Below are positions 14,654 through 22,606 of a stretch of DNA of 64,000 bases, piece after piece (within the stretch, counting starts at the first letter, position 1; each line of letters opens with the position of its first letter). The notes beneath the pieces were generated by a model that was given only the letters and a program-made list of their open reading frames with translations, made no database searches and was not told the DNA's origin. The position numbers and the translations under genes were made by a program. The stretch lies in IMG/VR virus record IMGVR_UViG_3300042465_003568, positions 27,161 through 91,160 of that record; one strand, written 5' to 3'. Source of the DNA: a virus.

Positions 14654-16902
14654 AAGTTTACGTTTAGTGTTAATGAGACTGTTTGTTCATTGTTTATTTT
14701 TATTAAGTCGCCTCTATTCTTTTGATAATATCTAGAAGGCTGAGCTAATACATCTGATATGGCTAATTTTATTTCAGCTTTCTTTATCTTTCTAAGATAC
14801 ACAATATCTACTACGTCTCTAGAATTTTCAAATATATCTGAATAACCTTGAAAACCTACTGCAGATATTCTATCTCCGACTCTATTGTATGTTACATTTA
14901 ATGTGTTAGAGTTTTTGTGTAAATTTAATCCTCCATTGATAATATAATTAGACTGACCTTGTAGTTGTCTTTTAGATCCATTTACATTTACTTGTGATGT
15001 CATGATCGATGTATTAGCGTAGAAGTCCATCCAGCAAGTCATTTTCTTTCTTACTTCTATTTCTACACCATACAAATGTGCTTGATCTGGGTTCATATAA
15101 GTTAACAGTAAGTTTGAAGGAACAGATCCATCTGCTACGATTTGTTCGATAGGTTTTATGAATTGCTTACCAAATACTCCAATAGATATTGTTTCACCGG
15201 CTTTAGGATAGTATTCCCATTTTAGATCTATATTGTAAACATCAGACTTTTCTAATTTCGAGTTACCTAGTAGTTGTGCATTTCTAATAAAGTCATAGTA
15301 AGCAAAGTTAGCTACTTCTCTAAATTCTGGTCTTGCTAAGGTTTTGCTTATAGAAAACCTCTTCTTAATTCTGTCTACTGTTTTTGATATATTTAATGAA
15401 GGTAAAAAGTCTAAATACTTTCTGTCTACATTTACTTTTTGCCCACTAAAATCTGCTGTGTTAACTGTGAATACATTATACTCTGTTCTTAGGCCCGTGT
15501 TTAACTTCCAGTCTCCAAACTCTCTATCGTACATGATATAACCAGTCATCAAATCGAAATCAGCTTTATATCTGTCTGTGTTGTTTGTTATTTCGTTCAT
15601 CAAGTCAGAAGCTTCGTATCTAAATACTCTTGCTTGAAACTGTCTAATCTTTTTTAAATAATTAGAACCTATCTTAATATTGTTAAATTGTTTGTTAACG
15701 CTTGCATTGAAACTATTTTCATTCATTACACTCCAAAATCTGTAAGTATCTCTCCAAGCTATGGAATAGTTTTGATTTGTTCCTAATGATTTAGTAATAG
15801 GATTTACTCTATAATCAGGTTGATCTCTCAACATTAAGTTATAACCTATATTAAAATCAACAGTCTTGATCTTAGTATCGAATTGAGAATTAAGAACAGT
15901 CTTTACTATTTTATTACTCGATGTACTTCTAACGTCTTGAACGTTGTCGTAGTTCTCACCGAACCTGGTAAGATAGGATTGTTCTGTTTGATGATTGAAT
16001 AAAGTTTTTAGACTATATCTATACTTTCCTATGTAAGTAATATTCAAAAGAGAATTAACAGATTCTATTTGTGTGTAAGAAGTGTCTCTGTATTTGTACG
16101 CAAGCTCTGTAGAAGATTGATAGTCTAATCTATCGATGTAATTTAAAGTGTGAGATCTCCTTCCTGTAGAACTCAATAAAGCATTCCATTTATTTTTATT
16201 AATTCCAAATGAAAGTGATCCATTATAATTAGGGCTAGATGTAAAACTTTTTGGTTCATAAGATTGAAGCATCTTTGTGTATGCTCTTCTATCTCCTAAA
16301 CTACCGACTCTAAAGTTATACGTAGAAGGAAACGCGGAAGGGAATTTAGCTCCTTGTACTAACTTGAAGCCTTTCGAAGTTGAAACTAAACCCCAACCGG
16401 TTCCTAGAGAAATATTTAAAAAACTATTAGATACATCTTTAGTTGTTATTTGAATTAATCCGCCAGAAAAATCTCCGGGTAGATTTGCTGCAGCAGACTT
16501 TGCTACAACTATATTGTCTATTAAGTTAGAAGGAACTATATCAAAAGAGAAAGCTCTTCTATCTGGTTCTGTTGATGGAAGCAGGGTTTTATTTAGTAAG
16601 GCTGAATTGTATCTATCCGCTAGCCCTCTAACTAAAACGAATTTATCGTTTTGAATAGTAACTCCGTTAATTCTTTTTAAAGCATCACCTACAGTTCTAT
16701 CAGGAGTCTTTTTTATATACTCTATAGATATTCCGTCTGATACTACAGAACTATTTTTGATGGAGTTAATTACCGCTAAATTACTTTCTTTCTTGGCTAC
16801 TGACTTTACTGTTATCTCTCTTAAATTTTTATTGAAAACTGTATCTTGAGAGTATGCTAAAATAGGAAACAGCGAAACAAAAATAAAAAACGACTTAATC
16901 AT
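14650..16902 (-). CDS. TonB-dependent outer-membrane receptor
   Basis: 750 residues with signal peptide (cut after SQ near residue 19). The plug domain spans roughly residues 40-170 and includes TVGDALKRINGV, RGLADRYNS, then DIVPSNLIDNIVVAKSAAANLPGDFSGGLIQI, the classic plug end of Bacteroidota receptors. The barrel fills the rest and ends TVSLTLNVNL, a proper terminal beta-strand. There is no frameshift or truncation, so it should be functional. Such receptors import siderophores, vitamins, glycans or other nutrients using TonB energy. A complete receptor in a phage genome is unusual; possible roles are nutrient uptake for the infected cell or exclusion of competing phages. Confidence 0.9.
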   Translation of the reverse strand: MIKSFFIFVSLFPILAYSQDTVFNKNLREITVKSVAKKESNLAVINSIKNSSVVSDGISIEYIKKTPDRTVGDALKRINGVTIQNDKFVLVRGLADRYNSALLNKTLLPSTEPDRRAFSFDIVPSNLIDNIVVAKSAAANLPGDFSGGLIQITTKDVSNSFLNISLGTGWGLVSTSKGFKLVQGAKFPSAFPSTYNFRVGSLGDRRAYTKMLQSYEPKSFTSSPNYNGSLSFGINKNKWNALLSSTGRRSHTLNYIDRLDYQSSTELAYKYRDTSYTQIESVNSLLNITYIGKYRYSLKTLFNHQTEQSYLTRFGENYDNVQDVRSTSSNKIVKTVLNSQFDTKIKTVDFNIGYNLMLRDQPDYRVNPITKSLGTNQNYSIAWRDTYRFWSVMNENSFNASVNKQFNNIKIGSNYLKKIRQFQARVFRYEASDLMNEITNNTDRYKADFDLMTGYIMYDREFGDWKLNTGLRTEYNVFTVNTADFSGQKVNVDRKYLDFLPSLNISKTVDRIKKRFSISKTLARPEFREVANFAYYDFIRNAQLLGNSKLEKSDVYNIDLKWEYYPKAGETISIGVFGKQFIKPIEQIVADGSVPSNLLLTYMNPDQAHLYGVEIEVRKKMTCWMDFYANTSIMTSQVNVNGSKRQLQGQSNYIINGGLNLHKNSNTLNVTYNRVGDRISAVGFQGYSDIFENSRDVVDIVYLRKIKKAEIKLAISDVLAQPSRYYQKNRGDLIKINNEQTVSLTLNVNL

Positions 16903-17010
16903 TATTAAGGATTGTTAGTACCTTTATAATTATTAAGCCGCTTTTTAGGTGGGCTATTTATTGTGTTATTAAATTATTAACTAATTTTAAAATTTTTATT
17001 AATTAACTTT

Positions 17011-17250
17011 TTACTCTCCACTTTTTTTATTTATAAATTTATCAACAGAAGCTATACCAAAGCAAGCGATTGTTAATATTTTAAATGAATCAAAAATAAA
17101 CTCATTTATAAGTAGCGGTTTATTCATAGCTCCTGTTATGATGTCTGTAATAGCAAACATACACATCATTAAGAAAGCTGCGAATCCTATAACTGCTTTT
17201 TCATTGATAGAATTACTATCATTGAAAAGATCGTGAAAAAATTTTTTCAT
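17011..17250 (-). CDS. Holin-like small membrane protein
   Basis: 79 residues with two membrane segments: about 20-39 (AVIGFAAFLMMCMFAITDII) and 50-68 (FIFDSFKILTIACFGIASVD). The two are joined by a short loop with Asn/Lys, and the ends are charged (KKFFHDLF at the N-terminus, FINKKSGE at the C-terminus). This topology and location two genes from the endolysin fit a phage holin, which would release the endolysin through the inner membrane. Sequence families of holins are diverse, so the call rests on size, topology and context. Confidence 0.65.
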   Translation of the reverse strand: MKKFFHDLFNDSNSINEKAVIGFAAFLMMCMFAITDIITGAMNKPLLINEFIFDSFKILTIACFGIASVDKFINKKSGE

Positions 17251-17290
17251 TTCAATAATTTTAATTTATTTAATATCGATAACTTTATTC

Positions 17291-17713
17291 TTACTCTTTT
17301 ATTTTTCCGCATTTTAAACATTCCAAATCACCATCATTATCAAAATCTCCCCAAACGTGTTCACATTGTCTATGCGCGAAGTACTCATCAATTTTACCAT
17401 CGCCATCGAAATCTAATCCATCCATTACACCATCTCCATCTTCATCAATTTCAACGCACCCTCTTGCTTCGGCACTTACACCCACTTCTGCGGTTGCTGC
17501 AACAGATGTATCCGTTATCTCAACACCCACACTTGCGTGAGCCTCACCAGTAACCTCAACGGTTAATTCTACACCATCAACAGTAGTACTTACTGAAGAT
17601 GAATCTTCAACACTCGCACCATCTTGTGGGTCTGCAGTGATTTGGCCACCACCAGTTTCAAATCCAATTTTTAGACCGTTATCTTCCTGTGCTTTTTTTA
17701 CTTCTTCTGACAT
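17291..17713 (-). CDS. Acidic protein with EF-hand-like Ca-binding loops and a zinc knuckle
   Basis: 140 residues, strongly acidic. The first two thirds are Val/Thr/Glu-rich beta-like repeats (VELTVEVTGEAHASVGVEI). Near residues 90-112 there are back-to-back calcium loops DEDGDGVMDGLDFDGDGKID. The C-terminus has C-x2-H, DFDNDGD and C-x2-C, a possible combined calcium/zinc site. No signal peptide is seen. It lies between the holin-like gene and a small TM protein in the lysis region. The calcium loops resemble dockerin/thrombospondin-3 type loops of Bacteroidota surface proteins. Function is unknown. Confidence 0.6.
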   Translation of the reverse strand: MSEEVKKAQEDNGLKIGFETGGGQITADPQDGASVEDSSSVSTTVDGVELTVEVTGEAHASVGVEITDTSVAATAEVGVSAEARGCVEIDEDGDGVMDGLDFDGDGKIDEYFAHRQCEHVWGDFDNDGDLECLKCGKIKE

Positions 17714-17728
17714 ATTTTTAATATTATA

Positions 17729-18037
17729 TTACCACAGCGGTTCTTTTTCTTTAAATTCGTCTCCTTCTTTTTTCTTAGGTTTAGCTGTAGCTTCTTTTAC
17801 TGTTTCTTTTTCTTTAATAATAATAGTTTTCCCTCCAGCTGCTTGCTGCTGTTGTTGAGTATTGTTAATAATAATACTAGGTTGAGCTTGTACTGGTTGA
17901 GCGGTATCGTTTCCGCCACCAAACAATGTTGATCCTAACCAAGCCCCACCGGCTGTTACAACTGTAGCTAACGTACCTACAATAGTTTTTTTTAGCCCAG
18001 TCCAAGTTCCTTCTTGCTGATTTGTTTCTTCTGACAT
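17729..18037 (-). CDS. Small membrane protein in the lysis region
   Basis: 102 residues. A hydrophobic segment at about 16-36 (TIVGTLATVVTAGGAWLGSTLF) follows a polar N-terminus. The rest is a Gln/Lys/Glu-rich tail with IIINNTQQQQQ and IIIKEKETVKEA, likely flexible or coiled. It starts two bases before the endolysin gene ends. A spanin-like or anti-holin role is possible by position, but there is no lipobox and no family motif. Confidence 0.5.
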   Translation of the reverse strand: MSEETNQQEGTWTGLKKTIVGTLATVVTAGGAWLGSTLFGGGNDTAQPVQAQPSIIINNTQQQQQAAGGKTIIIKEKETVKEATAKPKKKEGDEFKEKEPLW

Positions 18038-18039
18038 AG

Positions 18040-18642
18040 TTAACTGTTTAAAAGGTTATAGTATTCTTTAAAATGTTTAATTCTATCTGGAAGTCCAATT
18101 GTACCTCCATTTACTCTTTTTGTTACTTTAGTAACTACTAAATCACTGGCTCCTTCATCTGCTATTTTATGTAAGCTATTTTTATAAAAGAACCACGCTG
18201 CAGAAGCTAAAGGATATTTTGTAGCTACTAAATCAGGATTTGCTACACAATCTTCTCCAATAGATTTTGAGAACGCAGTATAGTTATCTTTTCCTGTAAG
18301 TTGTATAAATCCTCTTCCTTTAAATTTAGATCCATCACCAGAAGTTTCAGAACCGTTACCCATTCTACTAGCGTATACTTTATTTGCTATTTTATCAGGC
18401 TGTCTTTGATATTGATTAGCCACTGCTTCTGTAGGAAAATACTTCTTAAATATTCCCATCAAACCTTTACTAGAATAATTTAAATTTTCTTTCAAGAATT
18501 TAAATCCTCCTGATTCATGTCCGCACTGTGCTAAAAAGTGAGCGAGTCTAATTGGAGTATTTAATTCAAATTTAGCTATTGTGTCTGGTATTTGGGCTAG
18601 TACTTGATCTGGGATATGCCCTTTTAATTTTTGTATATTCAT
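18040..18642 (-). CDS. GH19 family endolysin (chitinase/lysozyme type)
   Basis: 200 residues, a single catalytic domain of the GH19 lysozyme family. HFLAQCGHESGGF contains the catalytic Glu43 after His42; FKGRGFIQLTGKDNY and the C-terminal RIKHFKEYYNLL are typical of phage GH19 lysozymes. There is no signal peptide, so release through a holin is expected; the holin-like gene is close by. It cleaves the glycan strands of peptidoglycan. A second muramidase of another family is fused to the tail hub protein further along the window. Confidence 0.9.
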   Translation of the reverse strand: MNIQKLKGHIPDQVLAQIPDTIAKFELNTPIRLAHFLAQCGHESGGFKFLKENLNYSSKGLMGIFKKYFPTEAVANQYQRQPDKIANKVYASRMGNGSETSGDGSKFKGRGFIQLTGKDNYTAFSKSIGEDCVANPDLVATKYPLASAAWFFYKNSLHKIADEGASDLVVTKVTKRVNGGTIGLPDRIKHFKEYYNLLNS

Positions 18643-18648
18643 AAATTA

Positions 18649-19008
18649 TTACTTTTTGATTATTATATTTGTTTTATATTCAGTGCCTTGAATGTCTATA
18701 AGTATTAAATTATAGTCGCCATTTTTAAGATCAGAAAAATCTAACTTTTTTGTTACATTAGAACTTTCTGCAGTAAAACCTAATATTTTTAATTCTTTTC
18801 CAAGTAAATTTGTTACCTGGAGTGAATACTTGGCGTTTGTAGTTAACGTCATGTCAACTACTATATTTGAGCCATTTGAAACAATTGGAGAAACTTTGTT
18901 AATAACAGATGCTTTGGGAATAGCACCTAATTCTATTTTTAGAGGCTCAATTTGTATTTTTGTGCATCCAACAAATATAAATATCAAGATGTATAGTAGC
19001 TTTTTCAT
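18649..19008 (-). CDS. Lipoprotein consisting of a type IX-like C-terminal sorting domain
   Basis: 119 residues. A lipoprotein signal (MKKLLYILIFIFVGC) is followed by about 100 residues that read as a beta-sandwich. The end, YSLQVTNLLGKELKIL then LDFSDLKNGDYNLILID and TNIIIKK, resembles the type A sorting domain of type IX secretion cargo. It starts one base after the cohesin-like gene ends. A stand-alone, lipid-anchored sorting domain is odd because it is normally the C-terminus of a larger secreted protein. The domain call is by pattern, without alignment. Confidence 0.55.
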   Translation of the reverse strand: MKKLLYILIFIFVGCTKIQIEPLKIELGAIPKASVINKVSPIVSNGSNIVVDMTLTTNAKYSLQVTNLLGKELKILGFTAESSNVTKKLDFSDLKNGDYNLILIDIQGTEYKTNIIIKK

Positions 19009-19009
19009 A

Positions 19010-20779
19010 TTAATTAAAGTTATTGTATCCGGTTAATTTTATGGACTGAGTATTTAAATTGATTCCTAACTGATTGCCATTATTGTCTGAAGCATCCAGG
19101 TTCGAGGTTATTTGTATTTTAGTATTCAGATCTAACCCGTTTTCGAGTGCCGAGAATTTTAGTTTAAATGGTAGTGATGCGCCTATTATAGAATTTTTAA
19201 GATCTTTGTCTATAGCTCCAAATTTTATTTTACCTTCTTTAGAATTAGCAAATACATACCATGAATTAGGTACTTCAGATTTAATATCCTCAAATTTTAC
19301 TTTAGTATTATCATAGACAAATTCAAATTGTATTGCAGATACATTATTTCCTTTAGTGTCTAAATTTATAGGAATTTCTATATTGTTTGATGTGATAACT
19401 ATATTTTTTAAATTAACATCTATATAAGAAACATTTTTAATATCATTAAAACCATATGCAGCATTTGAAAGCCCAGATAATAACAAACTATTTTTTGCGG
19501 TTGTTATAGTTTGTCCATTTAATACAACTTGAGAAGAGTGAGACCTATTTATATCTCCTGGTACTATATATTTTAAATCAACTGTATCAGCCACACTTTT
19601 AGTTTTGAACTTAACTTTAAAAGAGTTCATATCTGTAAGTGTTAGTTGCAAAGCTTCATCTACACCAACATTGTCAAAATAGTTTTTTGTGAATATAGGC
19701 AAATTAGTAATATTAGAATTAGCTTGGCTATTAAATATAGTGTCCGCTCCTACTGCTTGAGCAAAAAGTAAGGCTAAATCTCCTCCGTCAAACTTTTGAT
19801 TTCTATTAACATCTGCTGCAAAAAAACTCATTCCTGATGTCATTGAAATTTTATTAAATGTTCCATCAAGGTTTTGTTTAATAAATTCATTTTGTGCTGC
19901 TGTGTAATCTGATACTGTTACAGCTCTAGATAGTATGCTCCCTAAACTATCTGAAGGGATCCATGCGGATGCATAATAAGTTGTATTAGGCAAAATCTCA
20001 CTAGATAAATTATAAGATCCATTAGTACCAACTGATCTACTTGCTCTTAGTATATTATTAGTAGAATCTGTAAAAGCTAGTGTAGGCTTTAAATTACCAA
20101 ATAAATTTCCGTTGACTTGAAAAGTTCCGCGAATTAGTGCATTTAAATTGGGATCTAGATTAATCCAAGCAGAATTAGGTTTGGGCATTGTAATTGTCAT
20201 TTCTTGACCTGAGTTACTCCATCCGTATGCAAAGTTATAATAAATAGAATCATAAGCAAAACCTGCTTGGATATTAACTACTTTAAAACGAAGATAACAA
20301 AGAACACCATTGTTCAGTTGTGTCATATTACCATTAGGAGTGGCAGTATTAATGTTAATACGATTAATAGCTTTAGTTTGTCCTTGTGCATATTGATACT
20401 GCGCATTTTGTGAATTTTGCAAACCATTCTCGGTATTATTGTTTGCATTATTAAACCAATTATATCCTGGATAGTAATTATTAGAAAACGAAGTTTGAGT
20501 TCCAATAGGAATAGCTTCTGTTCCTGATTGTGGAAACACAATTCCTATCATACTGATAGCCGATATTTGATGTTGGAAGTCAAGATAAAAGTTTCTTATA
20601 TTAGAGTTATTATTCTTTAATACAAGAGCGACTTCAACTGTATCATCTTTTTCAATGGCTCCGCCATTAATATCTGTAGTTATTAAGTTAGGCCAGATTT
20701 TAAGTTCTGGTGGTGTATTCTGGCTATAGGATGAAAAAGCAACTATAAAAGTAGCTAAAAGCAAAATTATTTTTTTCAT
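19010..20779 (-). CDS. Secreted cohesin/dockerin-like protein
   Basis: 589 residues with signal peptide (cut after SYSQ, residue 20). An N-terminal beta-domain with repeated Asn/Gln tracts reaches about residue 215, followed by a carboxypeptidase-regulatory-like segment. A dockerin-like calcium loop ADVNRNQKFDGGDLALLFA lies near residues 320-340. The C-terminal domain (about 440-589) has the cohesin-like pattern VSAIQFEFVYDNTKVKFEDIK. This is the composition of Bacteroidota secreted proteins, usually followed by a sorting domain; here that domain is on the next gene. Role is unknown. Confidence 0.65.
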   Translation of the reverse strand: MKKIILLLATFIVAFSSYSQNTPPELKIWPNLITTDINGGAIEKDDTVEVALVLKNNNSNIRNFYLDFQHQISAISMIGIVFPQSGTEAIPIGTQTSFSNNYYPGYNWFNNANNNTENGLQNSQNAQYQYAQGQTKAINRININTATPNGNMTQLNNGVLCYLRFKVVNIQAGFAYDSIYYNFAYGWSNSGQEMTITMPKPNSAWINLDPNLNALIRGTFQVNGNLFGNLKPTLAFTDSTNNILRASRSVGTNGSYNLSSEILPNTTYYASAWIPSDSLGSILSRAVTVSDYTAAQNEFIKQNLDGTFNKISMTSGMSFFAADVNRNQKFDGGDLALLFAQAVGADTIFNSQANSNITNLPIFTKNYFDNVGVDEALQLTLTDMNSFKVKFKTKSVADTVDLKYIVPGDINRSHSSQVVLNGQTITTAKNSLLLSGLSNAAYGFNDIKNVSYIDVNLKNIVITSNNIEIPINLDTKGNNVSAIQFEFVYDNTKVKFEDIKSEVPNSWYVFANSKEGKIKFGAIDKDLKNSIIGASLPFKLKFSALENGLDLNTKIQITSNLDASDNNGNQLGINLNTQSIKLTGYNNFN

Positions 20780-20783
20780 ATTT

Positions 20784-21449
20784 TTAATCTAGTAATTTAG
20801 TAATCAACGCAACACAGGTTTTCTTAACTGCATTTCTCATGACCGTTGAATTAAATTGACCAGATTCAGAAATCAATAATGTTGAGGTGGAGATTTCTGA
20901 AGACTCATCTGTGACAGTTTGTCTTTTGATGATCTTACCTTTATTGTCTAATAGTACTCCTTCCATTCTAATGATGACAGCGTTTTCATCTTTGTGGAAT
21001 ATAGACACATTGGTATTAGTTTGTTTTTGATCCATATAAACTATATTTGCACTGATCAAAAACTCGGCGTCTTCTTTGTTTGTTAAATTATAACCTTTAT
21101 CTTGAGCAACTTCTTCTATAATATTTTTAACTCCAAAAGCTAGATTTTTGTTACCTGTCATCGGACCTATTTTCACACTATTTACAACAGTATTAATGTA
21201 GATCGTTTTATATTGCGCAGAGAATGCGCTAGATTTACTAAAAGTTCCGTCAAATTTATGTATATACCAAGTATTAATTGACGTAGCTATATTTTTAAAC
21301 CCAGAAAAATCTAAAACTATTAAGCTAATTTGTAAAAATAGTCCTAGAAGGACAAAAGATATAATTAACTTTAGAAATAATTGTTCTAAAAGAATATATA
21401 TATACTTATTCACTCTATAATTGGTTATATAAATAAATATCAAAACCAA
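20784..21449 (-). CDS. Membrane-anchored protein, possibly CsgG/LptE-like fold
   Basis: 221 residues, TTG start if the longest frame is used; the true start is uncertain. One hydrophobic stretch at about 26-48 (LKLIISFVLLGLFLQISLIV) would anchor it in the inner membrane. The remainder is periplasmic-like: FGVKNIIEEVAQDKG, DAEFLISANIVYMDQ, IRMEGVLLDNKGKII, MRNAVKKTCVALI. The strand order loosely resembles CsgG-related lipoproteins, but I do not assign a family. It lies in the exported-protein block. Confidence 0.5.
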   Translation of the reverse strand: MVLIFIYITNYRVNKYIYILLEQLFLKLIISFVLLGLFLQISLIVLDFSGFKNIATSINTWYIHKFDGTFSKSSAFSAQYKTIYINTVVNSVKIGPMTGNKNLAFGVKNIIEEVAQDKGYNLTNKEDAEFLISANIVYMDQKQTNTNVSIFHKDENAVIIRMEGVLLDNKGKIIKRQTVTDESSEISTSTLLISESGQFNSTVMRNAVKKTCVALITKLLD

Positions 21450-21468
21450 TTATTAATTTATAAAGTAT

Positions 21469-21726
21469 CTATTTAAATTTAGCCAAAGTTGATTTAAGTT
21501 GATCTTTAGACATAACTCCAGAACTTCTGAACAGGGTATTTCCTGCATGATCTACAACTACAATAGTTGGAACTGCGCTAATTTCATACTTTTGAGAAAA
21601 AGTAGTATCATAATCAACGTTAATATCGTTTATAGAAATACCTAAATCTCTTGAAACTTCTTGAACAATAGGCTTAAAAACTTTACACGGTCCACACCAT
21701 GGAGCTGAGAAATACAAAACTTGCAT
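21469..21726 (-). CDS. Thioredoxin-like protein
   Basis: 85 residues, short for thioredoxin but with the core fold: strand VLYFSAPW, active site CGPC (Cys11 and Cys14), strand INDINVDYD, then the cis-proline motif SAVPTIVV and a terminal helix. There is no signal peptide, so it is probably cytoplasmic. Phage thioredoxins usually reduce ribonucleotide reductase; the class II reductase in this window needs such a reductant. It sits beside an exported nuclease with disulfides, so another client is possible. Confidence 0.88.
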   Translation of the reverse strand: MQVLYFSAPWCGPCKVFKPIVQEVSRDLGISINDINVDYDTTFSQKYEISAVPTIVVVDHAGNTLFRSSGVMSKDQLKSTLAKFK

Positions 21727-21727
21727 A

Positions 21728-22372
21728 TTACTTTATTTTAAATTTTAAATTCGTTAACTTTTCTACTTCTTCTATTGTTACTTTGTTATCTTCTATACCG
21801 TTAGGTTTAGATTGATCATTTTGAAAGATATAAGCTAGCCAACTATTAGAACTCTTTATGTATAAAACTTTCCAACACTTTTCAGGAATAGATAGTCTTC
21901 CTACCTTCTTGGCCTCTCCTACTGATCCTGTCCATATTTTTATAGAGTCTTGAGCTTTTGCCCACTCTCTAGTTTTCATCTCTAGTATCTTCCAGTCTCC
22001 TCTATTCAATGATCCGTATTGTGGAGTCATATTTGAAAAGTAGAAAGACTCTTTCATAGCATCAGGCCCAGAACATTGATTATCGGCTGCTGGGGCCATG
22101 TGGCCGCGATCAAAGCCAGATCCAATATAATCTTTAGCTATGTTTGTTTCAGCCTCTAGAAGTGGATCAGGTACAAACTGGTCTTTTCTTGGTATTGGAT
22201 TTGTACACGATACTTTTTGCTTGGTTAACCACCACTCCACAAGTACTGGATACTTTAAAGATTTAGAAAATACTGTAGTATACTCTTTATGATTTAACCT
22301 TACTGTATCTTGTGCCTTTAATGACACACTAAAAAAAAGAACTATTGCAATTGAGTATAATAATTTAAACAT
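21728..22372 (-). CDS. Exported DNA/RNA non-specific endonuclease (NUC family)
   Basis: 214 residues with signal peptide (MFKLLYSIAIVLFFSVSLKAQ). The catalytic motif DRGHMAPAADN (Asp88-Arg-Gly-His91) and a downstream SNMTPQ with the metal-binding Asn mark the beta-beta-alpha-metal NUC/EndA family. The enzyme would be exported to the periplasm or medium and degrade any nucleic acid. Its stop is one base before the thioredoxin start, and it overlaps the upstream small gene. It could scavenge nucleotides or phosphate, or block competitors' DNA entry; both are inference. Confidence 0.88.
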   Translation of the reverse strand: MFKLLYSIAIVLFFSVSLKAQDTVRLNHKEYTTVFSKSLKYPVLVEWWLTKQKVSCTNPIPRKDQFVPDPLLEAETNIAKDYIGSGFDRGHMAPAADNQCSGPDAMKESFYFSNMTPQYGSLNRGDWKILEMKTREWAKAQDSIKIWTGSVGEAKKVGRLSIPEKCWKVLYIKSSNSWLAYIFQNDQSKPNGIEDNKVTIEEVEKLTNLKFKIK

Positions 22373-22542
22373 TCTTTATTATAAATATCGATTGTTCTAA
22401 TTGTTCTTTTAGGATTAAAGGTATAGGAGTTTTTAGGTTTATTTTTCTTTTGCCACTCTTCGTATTTATCTTCTTGAAGCCAATGGTCTGTTTGCTTCTT
22501 CATTATTTTTAGAAGCTGGTCTCGTCTTTGTTCGTAACTCAT
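22342..22542 (-). CDS. Small basic protein of unknown function
   Basis: 66 residues, Lys/Gln-rich helical N-terminus (RRDQLLKIMKKQTDHWL) and a Thr/Arg-rich C-terminus. It overlaps the nuclease gene start by 31 bases. The start ATG lies only four bases after a perfect TATATTTG element, which suggests a leaderless or nearly leaderless transcript. No family is recognised. Confidence 0.55.
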   Translation of the reverse strand: MSYEQRRDQLLKIMKKQTDHWLQEDKYEEWQKKNKPKNSYTFNPKRTIRTIDIYNKECLNYYTQLQ

Positions 22543-22546
22543 ATAT

Positions 22547-22554
22547 CAAATATA
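22547..22554 (-). promoter_or_regulatory. Perfect TAnnTTTG (-7-like) element after a terminator
   Basis: TATATTTG on the minus strand equals the Bacteroidota primary sigma factor -7 consensus. It starts in the T-run of the upstream terminator and ends four bases before a start codon. No convincing TTTG -33 box was found because that position is inside the terminator hairpin. Confidence 0.5.
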
Positions 22555-22578
22555 AAAAAAACCTCTTATTTAGAGGTT
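22554..22578 (-). terminator. Rho-independent terminator after the DUF1501 gene
   Basis: Minus-strand hairpin AACCTCT-AAATA-AGAGGTT followed by a long T-run. It separates the DUF1501 transcript from the nuclease/thioredoxin transcript. Confidence 0.85.
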
Positions 22579-22606
22579 ATCTTTATTTATAGTGATTCAC
22601 TATTTT

